A program made the translations under genes and the position numbers. DNA of 64,000 nt, from positions 128,397,132-128,461,131 of the forward strand of contig NC_067282.1 of assembly GCF_020740795.1 (NCBI RefSeq). Direction: 5' to 3'. Source of the DNA: Apus apus. Lineage: Eukaryota; Chordata; Aves; Apodiformes; Apodidae. The notes under the pieces are model-generated. The model saw only the letters and a list, made by a program, of their open reading frames with translations. It was not told the DNA's origin and made no database searches. Shown here piece by piece: positions 14,901 to 26,985 of the stretch (positions are counted from its first letter, which is position 1; the number at the start of each line of letters is the position of its first letter).

Positions 14901-17900
14901 TCAGGTAGTACTAACCCCTCCTACCTCACAGACGTACTCTGAGGATTAGTCAGGGAGTGGCTGCTCAGTGCACTGCATATGCAAAGCCCTGTTATAAACT
15001 CTGTATCTGATTGCAACCGTAAGCAAAGTCTTATTTAAGCAATCTCTTCACCAACAAAAATATACTGACTCCTCATTCTGTTCTTGTGTGTATTTTGCCT
15101 CCAAGCTCTTTAAGACACAAAACACATTACTAGGATATTTTCCTTTTGTGCTGCTGAGATACTTAGTACAAACACAACTTTTTTTCACACAAAGTAGTGT
15201 CCATAATTAGTTGTTTTAGCTCATTCTGGACCAGTATTACTCTGGTATCATAGTTTTTGTACTGTAACGATCTCACTGCCCAGTCAATGAAGGCCCTTGC
15301 CCCATATCTCCATATACATCAGATATTCACAGTTGTCTTTTTCTGTGCCCACATTCAGAAAAGATCTGCAGTTCCATCAATTTTACGAGCTCAGGATCAG
15401 GTATGTCTTGCTACTTCTAAGCACAAAATTGTATCTCTCTCTACCAAACAGTTCTTTAAAACCTAGTTGATGTTTTTGCACATGCTTACCTCAACGCTGC
15501 TGGATTTGGCTCCTGCATCTGTTAGTATTTTTTTTTTCCCTTTAAAATGCACTTTGTTCACTTTTTTTCTATTGTTACAACCAAACTTTTTACAATGCCA
15601 TCTTTTAAATTAACTTTTCAAACACGACACACTAGTAAAACATAATATACATTTCAGGGCAGATATGTTTTCATATTGCCTTGCTGAACTTTCTGAGATT
15701 TCTGTTCATGCCAGTTTTAATTGCACAAGCAATCCAACACATCTCATCTTTTCTTGTTCTCTTTAAAAAAGTCATTTTGCTATGACTATCAGAGTCAATA
15801 AATTCTTTTTCCCTGTAACACTCAGATGCCTATTTTCATGCCTCATACCCGTATTATTACACACTCAAGCAGCTGAAATAGGTAAAAACGATGCTGTGTA
15901 CAGACTGAAGGAAACATGTCTCTGGTTTGTCTGATAACACCACTGGGCAACTCAGCCCAGTTTTGCTATACACAGTCACCACTTGAAGCTGCTTTTTATG
16001 GCCATGACCCTCCCTTGACTGGTCAGAACACACACTACAATGACATAACTGTCATGTCTGGCCTTGCTCTTCCAGGATAAGGCACATTTCATTGCTTCAG
16101 CATACATCCAAATTGCTTATCTTCCTTTCTCTGCACCTCTCTGAAACAGCTCATTTTACTCATTGTGCAAGGCAGAAAGACAGTGGGCTGTTCAAGCAAT
16201 GTCAGAGGTGAGACTGCCTTCCCAGATGGCACTGTACATTTGGACACTGACCAAAATGAGTAGTGTTGACCCCGTGCTGGCAGGAACACCTTGTAGCTTT
16301 CAATCCCCATCATGTGCACAAAGAGAACATCCACTTTTCCCAGTGGTGCCCAGGGATGAGGAAGAGAGCGAGACAGCGCATAAGGTTATTTCCCGTCCTT
16401 CAACACAGTATTACCCGGTGTTAAGAGGTTATTGGGCAACTGAGGGGTGAACCCACCTCTAAAGATTAATTGTGCTTTTAGGAAAACACACTGTGAGCCA
16501 TAATTTGCTGTAAAAATAGAAGTACTCCCACTTCTCTTCACCAGTCTCATGACAGCATCCTGTCTCTGCATCTTGAGGTTTGTCACACGGCACGGAGTGT
16601 TGCCAGGGTTGTGTGCTATACTGCAGCCTCCTCAATGCTGTCCCCACTGAGCCTCCTTTTGCCTGTCCCTGAAACACGCCTTTCCAGAAGAAAACACCTT
16701 TCTGGGGAGGGGTTGAGATAGGAGAGAGAAGTGGGTCATTCTAAAACCACCCCTAAGATCCACCAGCTGTATTGTACTCAGAATCAAGGCTAAAATACCT
16801 CTACTCGCCAAGTCAGTTACAAAAAAAGAGATGCAAGAAGCAACAAACAATGGGAAGAGTTACTTGGGCCATCTAAAATACTAACAATAAGAACCCAAGT
16901 CTTCATAATTCTAAATATTGTGCAGTGAGACACCATCCCTGTCCTGCATGGCTGGTGGTACACTTGGAACATGTCCTATAAATCCAGCAACAGAGGGGAA
17001 AGAGATACACACCACACCTTTTCAACTTCATTGCTATGCAACCCATCAGCCCTCACCTGTAAAAACAGATAGTGATCTCAGAGTACTTCAGAAAGGTGAT
17101 TGACTCAAATATTGCACCTAGATTACATTTCATAGGTCTAGAGTTACCCTCAGATCCCTGCATTATGGAATGCCTACAGTAAAATTTCCGTGTCTAAACA
17201 GCAGCTCAGGCTTAATCCTTACAAAAAGAGTTTTCCCTAGAGACTAGGCCCACTAAAGACATAGCTACACCATCAGCTGGGCACTGGAATGGCTATAGCA
17301 TCCTTCCTGCTCCTACAAAATGAAGTATACCAGCAAAGCTTACTGGGGTACTCTTACAAAGTTTCTGCTAGTACCCCCTCACAGGACAGGAGTCTAATAA
17401 AGATGTAATGGCCTATTTAAGATTCATCCTATTCAAATAATATCTGCAGGAACTTTTAATATTTACACCTGTAAATTTTTATGAGTATAAAGTGTGCATA
17501 CCATAAAGCTTATATATGCTTATTTTTTTGTAGCTGCCCAGCAACACTCTGGATAAACCATCCTCTTGCCACACCTGCTCCCACTAGTGAAGTAGATGAC
17601 AGTTCAACACCAATCTGAGCATTTATTTCCCTTATTAAGTAAATATGCAAGTGTAGCCACTGCAGTCACCTTGCAGCAGCTGTGAATAACAACCACATCC
17701 AACGGCACACAAGTCTGCTTGTAACCCAGACTCAGGCCTTGCACCATGTCACCTCATTATCTTCAGTGCTTTGGCGATCTGAGCCCTCATACAACCAGGA
17801 TCCTAATCCCCTCCCCTCTACAGGAGTGTATTTTGGATCCTTAAACTCTACTATTGGATTTGTGGATGAAGTGGCAGCCGTTCCTCACCTCTCCTCTAGC

Positions 17901-20900
17901 CACACACTGTGCAAGGCTGGGCCTGTCCATTAGCCTAGGACTCTGCCCTGCCTGTGGATGGCACATGCAGGGAACCACCAAGCTTCTGGATCCCACTGGG
18001 CACTTGACCCAGGTAAGGATTTGCGAAGTTTTGTGTAGGATTAGCAACAGGAATTCTAGTGTCAAATGCACTTGCAGCACCAGCAAAGCCAGGGACAGTG
18101 GACCTCACAGAATGAGAACCTGAGTACACCTAGATGCTCAATTTGAGCCTAAAAAGAGGTACTTTGATGTGTGAATGTCACACACTTCTACGTGACTTAC
18201 TGCAAATAGGATACATTCTCAGGGAGCTAATTTATGGCCAGCTCTGCTTTAATGCAGTATTCTCTGAGCAGTAGGTTCATGCACTTCCTCCCACTTCAGT
18301 TTACTTCTTGTATACTATCCAATTACAGTTTCTACAGCCACTCCTCCTCAACCTCTTCTAGCATCAGAACACCCTATATTTTGTATACATCACATATGTG
18401 TGTCTATTGTGTACATTTGTACTCATGTCATGGTAATCACCTTCCCCCTTCTAAATTTTTCCCACTATCAAAACCGATAGCCCTCCCCCTGACCTTGCAC
18501 TGAACTTGTACTAAAGTTATGGGAATTTCTTCTTAGGACTTCATCGAGCTGTAATCCAGCCCCCAAACCATGAGCTCAAAACTCATCTCCACCACAGACT
18601 CAGCTCCACATCTCCTGCAGTGCTCAGCATTGCACTTGAAGGAATGGTGTTTAAAACAATAGCTGGGGCACAGGTTTTGCGCCAGCAGGCTGATTTCACT
18701 AGAAAAGCAAGAAAGCTGGAATCTCTCATTTAATGGAGAGGACAAGATTAACAAAGCTCTTCCAAAAGGGTACCCCAGCTGGCTCAGGCACTGAAAGCCA
18801 CTCGTATCAAGGACACACAAACACATTCGCTTGCAACTTTTCTGCGCTGATCAACTCTCATAGTTATCACTAAGGCACAGACCTTCTTCTTCTTTGAACA
18901 TTAAATGGTCTTTCCCACACAACATCTAACTCCAACAAACACTTCTTCATGAAAGACATAAATGCAGCTGACCTAAAAACAGTCTTGGCTAAACACAGTT
19001 CTCCCAAGTCATGCAACAAAATTATCCTGGGCTACTGAGCAAAGCAGGGCAGCCCTTCTCACAGATCTGCTGCAAAGGAAAGGTGAAAAAATACATTAGC
19101 TTCCATCAGGATTTAAGGTAAGGCGTGCTTGACAATTCCTGTATCTCAAGCCTTAGTTTCACAAGCTCTTCAGCTTGCCAAAAGGAGTCTCATCCATTGC
19201 CTTCCCTACTCCCACCCCCACACTGCCCTTTCTCTTCTGGATGTATAGACATGCGTGTGGTCATAAAAAGAACCAGAGCAGGGAACCAACCGGTAGGCAC
19301 AACAGCTTCTTTCAAAGGCAGTGCCAGCTGAGAGGATTTACACAACCACAGCCTGTTTATCTGAGCACATAGAAGTAGGAACTAAATGTACGATTCCCTC
19401 TTCTACCTAATTCGGCACATACATGGGGCTTCTGGTGAAAGAGGCAGTCCCTCTCTACATTTCTCATGCCCAATGGCACGCTACCCATCTGCATCAGATC
19501 TCGCTCCATCTGGCCACAGAGTAGGTTGGTCTTAGGGAAGGGGGTTCATTTTTAGTTGGAGCAGTGATTGAACTGATTTGAGGCCACTTGGTCACTAAAC
19601 ACAATCCAAGGGAAGCAGCAGGAGCTTGCGGTCAGGACTGGATGAGAACTGGACTGTTCCTTCTGCAGCAGCCTGTAGTTAACACGGATCAACCATCACG
19701 TGAGGCCGTACTCCAACCAACACAAGTTATTCAATGACATTTCTCTGAAAGCCCTGTTTGAGCACAGACACCACAGCCAGGCTCACTTGGCTGCTGCTCT
19801 AAATCTTGTCAGTCACCCTATGACTCTACAACTCCATGACTGCCTCTTCCCAGAAGCAAGAGGTTAGCAGGAATAACAGCTGGAAGCTGTGGTACAACAG
19901 GCCATCTTTTTTGCTGGAATGTGTCAGCCTGGCAGCAACAGGCTCTGTAACCTGGCATGAAAATTTGTAGCAAGACTTTGCGGGTAGGAACCAGGCTGGA
20001 CAGACTGAGATAAGAAATTAGCGAGGGTAATCAGTCATTGGAATAATTTACCTGGGGAACCAGTGCAGTCTACCATTTGATATCTTGAAATCAAGACTAG
20101 GTACTTTTCGAATAGAATTTTGGATCCAACGCAATGATAACCAGCTGGGAATGTAAATATCTGCTGAAGGTCAGGACAAGGCATCTGTCCCCAAATAGCT
20201 GATGCTATGAACATCAACTGTGTGATCACCTCACAGAAGAGGGAAGCAATGTCCCTCTGTACAACCCTAGTGCTGAAGCAACAGAGCACAACTACACTCC
20301 CACTTCTAAGTACTTCTAAGACACTTCTAAGTACTTCATTGAAAGATACAACAAGAGTTCAGTGGGGAGCTGTAAAGCTGAAAGGAATTACAAAACTCAT
20401 CAGGCATGACTACTGAAATAAGCTAGCTATGCATAATTTAGCTAAACAGTAACTAAGTAGACAACATCAAACTGGAAGGATACCAGATGACAGAAAGCAT
20501 AATGATTCTTAGAATAAAATATTGATTGGAGGAAAAAAAAAACAAAACAATTTTGAACTGCAGGTTGTTTCTTAAATTTTGCCTGGAATAACCACGGAGT
20601 GTGAACATAATTTGCACAAATACAAAGTAAGTAAGTAAACAGCCCACTTTAAAACAGACTCCAGAGTAGAGTATGTTTAAAAAAGCATAGCAACATGGCT
20701 CTTCTAGAAAACACTTCAAAACTAATGAACTGGAAGGAGAAGACTCAATAGCACAGGAGCAAGAACATCCAGGGATCAAACTCTTACTGACAAAATCTAC
20801 CAGGATGCACTAAAGGTTCCCATTGGAAGCATTTGAGTCCTGCTATTTCAGGCAGCAGGCACAGGGGCTTCAAGCCTCAAGCCTGGCTGCCTGTTGTCAC

Positions 20901-21500
20901 CAGCAATGACACGGTGTAACCCCACTCCTAGATTCACCAGGATCACTCGGCTCCCTTACAGGCAAGCACAGCACAAACGCTGCCCTCCATCACAGCTTGG
21001 CAAGATGAATCTCTCTACAGGGAAGCCAGCTGAGCTGTTCCAGATATTAACAGTAAATGAGAATTAAGAATTTGGATTTGAGACAACTTCGAGTGTGATT
21101 TACAGATGCCTCCTCCTCACCCGGTTCAGCTGCAGTTCTAAAATCTGGGTCACCCGTGCATTATTCCTCCAAACCAAGCCACCTCCCTTCCATGCAACCC
21201 TTTAAAGGGACGCTCCCCTTATCCAACCCATCTCAAACAAGCCATTTGGGCTGTGAGAAACTCCAGAACAGCCGAGAATCAGGTCACAACATTCCAAAAA
21301 CCTGTTAACAGATGTGGCTTGCTCAGAGAGGCAAGGGCACACAGCTCAAGCAGAAGCCAACGGCATCCACATCCAGCTGCTCCTTGGTAAAGTCTACGAG
21401 TCAATACAGATGAGCTGGTCTCAGATCTCCTTCCTTGCTCCTGTGTTCCCTACCAGGCTTACTCCATTTCTCATCCAACCTCTGGGAATAAATGAAGCAT
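2945..21500 (-). other. Intron-like DNA of the minus-strand gene
   Basis: About 18.5 kb between the large exon and the CpG island. I found no long conserved frame on either strand. The DNA is AT-rich, and ORFs are short and mutually overlapping. It holds one recognisable CR1 fragment (6184-6519), a moderately GC-rich stretch at about 7210-7600 without recognisable product, and scattered A/T tracts. It may contain further short 5' exons of the minus-strand gene that cannot be called by eye. Confidence 0.5.
6184..6519 (+). mobile_element. CR1 LINE fragment (3' end)
   Basis: The sequence matches, segment by segment, the end of the long CR1 copy at 59.2-59.6 kb in this window: the last ORF2 codons ([20 protein letters not shown] type), the short 3' UTR with TGGACTGGATGATCTTTCCAGG, and a terminal ATTCTGTGAG. 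It is 5'-truncated, as most avian CR1 copies are, and it lies inside the intron of the minus-strand gene. Confidence 0.9.
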
Positions 21501-21518
21501 CGAGTACAAGGATAACGT

Positions 21519-21546
21519 GGGGGCTGGGGAGGGGGGGTGGGGGGAG
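21519..21546 (+). other. G-quadruplex-type G-run cluster
   Basis: Four or more runs of 4 to 7 G are separated by one or two bases just inside the CpG island. This fits the G4 rule (four runs of at least three G with short loops). It lies in the probable first intron of the minus-strand gene, with the G-rich strand being the plus strand. Confidence 0.6.
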
Positions 21547-21947
21547 AAGATGGGTCGGGCCAGAGCCTTGGGAGTTCAAAAGCAAGTTCTCCGGGGTTGC
21601 CGAGGTTGCCGTCGGAGCTGCTGCCGCGGCTGGGGCTCCGAGGGGGCTGCGGGACGGGGCCAGGAAGCCAGCGGCAGGCAGGTCTCTCGCCTTCGTTCCC
21701 TCCGCCTTCCCTCCGTGACAGGCCGTAAAAAGTCACGAGGCGCCAGCCAGCCGAGCGAGGAGGAAAACAACAAAGTGTCCAGAGTTCAAGCGCAGCCCCG
21801 AGACCCGCGGGCCCCGGCCCGCCTGGAGTCGAAAACCCGGCGGATCCCGTGGGATCCGACTCCTGCGTGGGAGGCACCATCTCTGCGGGAAGAGGCTGCG
21901 GCTGCCGGCAGCCCAGCCCGGGCGCGGGCCTGCGCTGCGGGCCCTAC

Positions 21948-22050
21948 CTGCTGCCGGCGGCGGGAGGAGGAGGAGGAGGAGGAGCGGCCGGGGAGAAGGG
22001 GACGGGCGCTGCCGGCGGGGCGCGGAGCCGCCTCACCCCGGCGCACAGGC
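21948..22050 (-). other. Putative alternative first exon of the minus-strand gene, downstream donor
   Basis: A second minus-strand donor (CAGCAG/GTAGGG, exon end 21948) lies about 500 bases downstream of the first in the same CpG island. Alternative first exons are common in such islands. The upstream boundary is a guess. Confidence 0.3.
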
Positions 22051-22452
22051 CGCGGCCCCCCGGGGCCTGCCCCGCCGCCGCCTCCCCCTCCCTCCGCGGG
22101 CAGGGGCTCACGCCGAGCCCCCTCGGCAGGAGCGGAGCGGCGGGCCCCGACGGCGGCTCTGCCGGCGCACCCACACCTGCGGAGCCGTCCCCGCGGAGCA
22201 GGCCCGCCGTCCCGCCTCGGCAGGGGCGAGCGCTGCTTCCCCCGCTGCTCCCTCCTCCCCGGGCCCCACCGGCCCTAAAATGGGGGAGCTCTCCCTCCTC
22301 TGCCCCGTCCCGCTCCCCGAGCCTGCCCCAGCCGGCCCGGGCTCCCGCGGGGCTCCGCCGCCAGGCCCGCGCCTCCCCCCGCCTCCCCCGGCAGGACGGC
22401 CGGGCCGGGCAGAGCCGAGCCGAGCAGAGCCGCCCCCCGCGGCCGCCCTTAC

Positions 22453-22700
22453 CTGCGCCGGCCTCCCCTGGCGGAGCCGGGGCAGCCCCGGGCAGGCGGC
22501 CGGCGCTCCCGCGGGGCCGCAGGTGTGTCCCCGCGCGGCGCGCCAGGTGAGCGGGCACACCCACCGACAGGAAGGCAGGGCCGCCCGGTGGGCGGGCGGG
22601 CGAGCGGGCGCAGCCCCGGCCGGCACGGGCCGCGCTCCGACGGGAGCCCTGCCCCGGCCCCGCCGCCCGGGCTCCAGGGACGCCGCTTCCCAAACGTCCT
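22453..22700 (-). other. Putative first exon (5' UTR) of the minus-strand gene, upstream donor
   Basis: On the minus strand the sequence reads GGCGCAG/GTAAGG, an excellent splice donor with exon end at 22453, inside the CpG island and facing the large exon. The 5' boundary given is arbitrary because the transcription start cannot be read. No coding claim is made. Confidence 0.4.
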
Positions 22701-23145
22701 TCTCCTCTTTAACTCGGCGATCAGTGCGTCTCCCCCGGCTTGTTGGGTTGGTTGGTTGGTGTTGGTTTATTTTTTTTTGGGGGGAAAAGGGGCTTAGAGC
22801 TTGGTTGCTTTGCCTCCGGGTGCACCTGACCCACGGGGCCACCTGGACCAGGTCAGGAAACAGCTGACCTATCGTATTGTGTATTTTATCTTCTTTATTT
22901 TCAGTTCTTCCTGATCGCCCGAGTCTTGTTTTCGCGCTCCTCAACCGCTGAACTTCGCACGCGGGAACCCTCCTGCCGCGTCTCTCCTGCCGCCCTGAGC
23001 AGGCAGCCGGGGGGCTAAGGAGAAGCGCCGGGGGTCGGGAGGGCTGCGCTCGCTGCCCGTGGCGGAGCTTCACCCCTGCGGCTCCTCACCTCCCAGGTCC
23101 TGAGGGAGTGTCCGACGTCGTCAAGTAAATGAACTAAACACTCGG

Positions 23146-23798
23146 ATTCAGGGAAGGGAAGGGAAGGGAAAGGAAGGGAAGGGAAGGGAAGGGAAGGAGG
23201 AAGGAAGGGAAAGGAGGAAGGAAGGGAAAGGAAAAAGGAAGGGAGGGAGGGAGGGAAGGAAAGGAAAAGGAAGGAAGGAAGGAAGGAAGGAAGGAAGGAA
23301 GGAAGGAAGGAAGGAAGGAAGGAAGGAAGGAAGGAAGGAAGGAAGGAAGGAAGGAAGGAAGGAAGGAAGGAAGGAAGGAAGGAAGGAAGGAAGGAAGGGA
23401 GGGAAGGAAAGGAAAAAGGAAGGGAGGGAGGGAAGGAAAGGAAAAAGGAAGGGAGGGAGGGAAGGAAAGGAAAAGGAAGGAAGGAAGGAAGGAAGGAAGG
23501 AAGGAAGGAAGGAAGGAAGGAAGGAAGGAAGGAAGGAAGGGAGGGAGGGAAAGGAAAAAGGAAGGAAGGAAGGGAAAGGAAAAAGGAAGGAAGCAAGGAA
23601 GGAAGGAAGGGAAGGAAGGAAGGAAGGAAGGAAGGAAGGAAGGAAGGAAGGAAGGAAGGAAGGAAGGAAGGAAGGAAGGAAGGAAGGAAGGAAGGAAGGA
23701 AGGAAGGAAGGAAGGAAGGAAGGAAAAAGGGAGGGAGGGAAGGAAAGGAGAAGGAAGGAAGGGAGGGAGGGAGGAAGGGAGGGAGGGAGGGAGGGAGA
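23146..23798 (+). repeat. GGAA/GGGA polypurine microsatellite
   Basis: About 650 bases of almost pure purine: long perfect (GGAA)n blocks interrupted by GGGA, GGGAAAGGAAAAAGGAAG and similar variants. Minus-strand frames across it encode only Pro-Ser-Phe-Leu repeats and are artefacts. The array begins about 90 bases beyond the CpG-rich sequence. Polypurine mirror repeats of this kind can form triplex DNA and carry ETS core sites (GGAA). Confidence 0.97.
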
Positions 23799-25365
23799 TG
23801 TGGGTACAAATAACTCTGCAGGTTGTATTAAAAATCTGAATCCATAGTTAGTATTCTCAGGGATCCTGCCCCTCATAGGCACACAGGTAAATATCCTGAG
23901 GAGCCCTGCTGGTTTAGCTGTGGACTAAAAGGAAACAGCTTAAGGGAAGTTCTGTCCCTGGCTGTGAGCTTGACGGTAGCGACAGGGACAGACAGTCTGT
24001 AGGGAGGCTTCCCCTGTGTGAGAGAGTGGAACAGAGCCTGGCTGAGAAGAGGCATCAATAAAGGGAAAGAAGAAAAGGGAAGGATGTCTAGATCTAAGAC
24101 AATGTGCATTTGGTAGTAGCAGGGCAAAGGGAAACCCTGAAATAGCTCATTATTGTGATCATGTTATGGGGTGAATTCAGAAATTTTGGGGTTTAGTGCC
24201 ATCACAATAAGCAGAGTAAGTTGCTTGATTCTCCACTCCTCCAGTTTTTTTTATTTGCTGCCTGGATTTGGGTAAATGAGTAGAGGATTTATGTTAAAGT
24301 TCCCTTTATCACAGACTAGATCTTTGCTCACAAAAATGCAAGGTAAGCAAATAATTATGCTAGAAAGGTGACTGAGGAAGGAATTGCCTATATTCTATTT
24401 TATGTCTCTTCAAATCCATACATAGTGCCATTTTTTCACTGAATCTCTTTTTCCTAATTATTTCATAAGGCTTGCAGGGCTGGATCATCCAGGACACGCT
24501 CTGATGAGTTCAGCAAAAGAGAAGGGGGAGCTTGACCCAACCACTGGAGAAATCCTGTGCCCCACACCCAAGCAGTTGTCGATCTTCACTTCCCTGTATG
24601 AGCCCTGTGGGGTCTCCTGGGCAGGAAGACTCTTCCCAGAAGCAGCATACTGAAAGCTCTACCCAGCAAGTGACAATCTCCTACTCATGCTTGCTAGTGC
24701 TTTCTTACTCAATTCATGTGCTCATTCATTTTTGTGGATGAATTATTTCATCGTAGTGGATCAGCACCTGCAGTTGAGATTCCTGTTCCACATCACTGCG
24801 TTTACAGTCAGTGGAGAGGAAAGGGATGCCTTGGATTCCCACAAGCCAAGAGACTGGAGATACCAGCTCTGGATCATGTCTTTCTTGGGTCAGTGCTCAA
24901 ACCTCTGGGACATTACATCAACAGGCAATGCCTCTTCCTACTGCGCTAAGTTCCTAGCAGCTGGCTGGAGTTGGAGATCCTGACTGGAAAACGGCACCTC
25001 TGTAATCCAGAAAGGACAAGAAGAGCTTAACCTTTACTTCTCTCCTTGACACCACCACCAGCTGCAGAGGCAGTTTTCTATTTGCCTTTGTGTATAATTT
25101 CCTAGGATATCTTGTTTGCCCTGCCCACTGCACAGAAAGTATGAGTGCCTAACTTGTCTTCATGCATTACATGAGGTGAAGAAGTGTGTAAAAATCACAA
25201 TAAGCAGTTCTCAGTATCACAACACGTGCATTCTTCTGTGGGCCAGACATTCTTCTCTAACTCAGTGGGAACTGGACTCCTAACTTTTGTGCAAAGTTAC
25301 TGCAGTGCCATTAAGATACTTCTTCCACCAGTGGCATGGAGGGAAGGTCAAGGAGGAACAGGTGT

Positions 25366-25660
25366 CCCATAGAATTGCTGAGGCTGGCCAGCACTTCTGG
25401 AGGTTGTCTAGCCCACGCCCCAGCTCAGAGAATGGTCAGATGGAGCTGGCTGTCCAGGACCATCTTCAGTCTGGTTTTTAGTATCTGCATAGATGGATCT
25501 CTCTGGACTACCTGGGCCAGTTTAACCACCCTCACGGTAAAAGAAAGGGTTTTCTTCTGTTTAGAACATCTGCACATCTGGAGTGCTGCACAGTGTGAGT
25601 GGGCAAGGTCCTGTCCCACCCATGCTTGCAATACCCCCCTTTCTCTTTTAGGAAGGTGAG
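25366..25660 (-). mobile_element. CR1 LINE fragment, older copy (minus strand)
   Basis: Read on the minus strand it encodes KTLSFTVRVVKLAQVVQRDP and then ILKTRLKMVL, the diverged C-terminus of CR1 ORF2. It ends in a tail resembling AATTCTATGGGAC. Divergence from the long copy at 57-59 kb is clearly higher than for the other fragments. Confidence 0.75.
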
Positions 25661-26574
25661 CTATAGTGAGTCAGTGCCTTCTGACCAGTAGATCCCACAG
25701 TGCTGGGGTCCTCTACCAGCAAGTTGAGAGCCAGCATCAGTGGGAAATAGGACAGAGAGCAGCACAGAGGTGTCTCTGGTGGGCTGCATCATCTCTCTCA
25801 GCCCACCAAACACTGGACTGCACCAACTGAGGACCCGGGGTGTCCTTTTCCCTCTCGAGGGAAACACTCATACCTTAAAGAGGCCCAGCAGCACCAAGAG
25901 CAAGGTCTTCCTGTACCCTGATGTGCTCCTGCTTCCTGCAGCACCCTCTGCTATCTGAGCACACCGTGACCTCGGTGGGCCGGGAGGCAGTTCAGACACT
26001 AGCCTCCCACTCTCCCACTCAGTTTCTTTTCCTTTGTAGGCATCCTCCTTGTGAACATCCCATCCAGCTAGAGTCCTCTGATGTCCTCACTACTCCACAG
26101 CAAATAGTAGTCTGAGTGTAACTTTACAATATACAAAGGACACAGTTGTAAATGTAAAAAGCCAGTTAGAAAATTAGGACAGAACCTGGCACTTTTAGTA
26201 ACTCTTACTTAAGCTGCTGACATGTCAGGAGTACCACAGGGGGCCTAAGAGTCTTCTTAAATTTAACTAAAATCATCTGGATAATTTCCTTGGGTATGTT
26301 TAGCAGCTATACCTTTCTCTTGGCAGATACAAACCTGTGTATGCGGCAAGAAAAACCCTCATAAGAATGGAAAGAAGCGGAACACTGAGCTTGGAAACTG
26401 AACCAAAGTAAGTTTATACAAGCAGCAAGTAAAACACTCCTTACCAGTGAGTCGGGTCCTAAGTGTTCCCTTCATTTCTTCCAAAGCTTGCTGTGAATAT
26501 GCAGCAGTAATGGTCCTTCTGAAAATCAGCAATCTCTTTTCCTGCCCCTTATTTATAACTTGCTATCAGCAGAG

Positions 26575-26985
26575 TTCCCGCCTCATTGTGGATGAAAAGC
26601 TGGACATGAGCCAGCAATATGCTCTTGCATCCCAGAAAGCCAACTGTGTCCTGGGCTGCAACAAAAAAAACGTGGCCAGCAGGTCAAGGGAGGTGATTCT
26701 CCTCCACTGTTCTGCTCTCGTGAGACCCCACCTGGAGTGCTGTGTCCAGTTCTGGAGCCCACAACAAAAGGACATGGAGCTGTTGCAGGGAGTCCAGAGT
26801 AGGCCGTGAAGATGATCAGAGGGCTGGAGCCCCTCTGCTATGAAGACAGGCTGAGACAGTTGGGGGTGTTCAGCCTGGAGAAGAGAAGGCTCCAGGGAAG
26901 CCGTATTGAAAGGGGTTTATATGAAAGGTGGGGACAAACTTTTTAGTAGGGCTTGTTGTGGTAGGACAAGAGGGAATTTTTTTCG
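26575..26985 (+). mobile_element. CR1 LINE fragment (ORF2 C-terminal part, lacks 3' tail)
   Basis: It matches the CR1 ORF2 segment from the [18 protein letters not shown] block through HLEYCVQFW, then EKRRL, with an in-frame stop after VQSRP and a run of eight A. It ends in a segment resembling a CR1 subfamily tail (GGGCTTGTTGTGGTAGGACAAG), without the terminal 8-bp repeat. Confidence 0.85.

Larger units (their letters stand above)
21590..23060. promoter_or_regulatory. CpG island, probable promoter of the minus-strand gene
   Basis: Roughly 1.4 kb of GC-rich sequence packed with CpG contrasts with AT-rich flanks. Two strong minus-strand splice donors lie inside it (near 22453 and 21948), which places first exons of the minus-strand gene here. 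A good plus-strand donor (CCAG/GTGAGC, exon end 22546) is also present, so divergent transcription is possible. The long ORFs on both strands come from GC bias and are not called as genes. Confidence 0.75.

Noticed and set aside
21849..23073. Long ORFs (up to 321 codons) on both strands of the first CpG island
   Set aside because: They overlap each other in several frames, consist of Pro/Gly/Ala/Arg-rich sequence and have no domain. GC-rich DNA lacks stop codons by composition.
23015..23882. Minus-strand ORFs of 244 and 264 codons
   Set aside because: They are translations of the GGAA microsatellite (Pro-Ser-Phe-Leu repeats).
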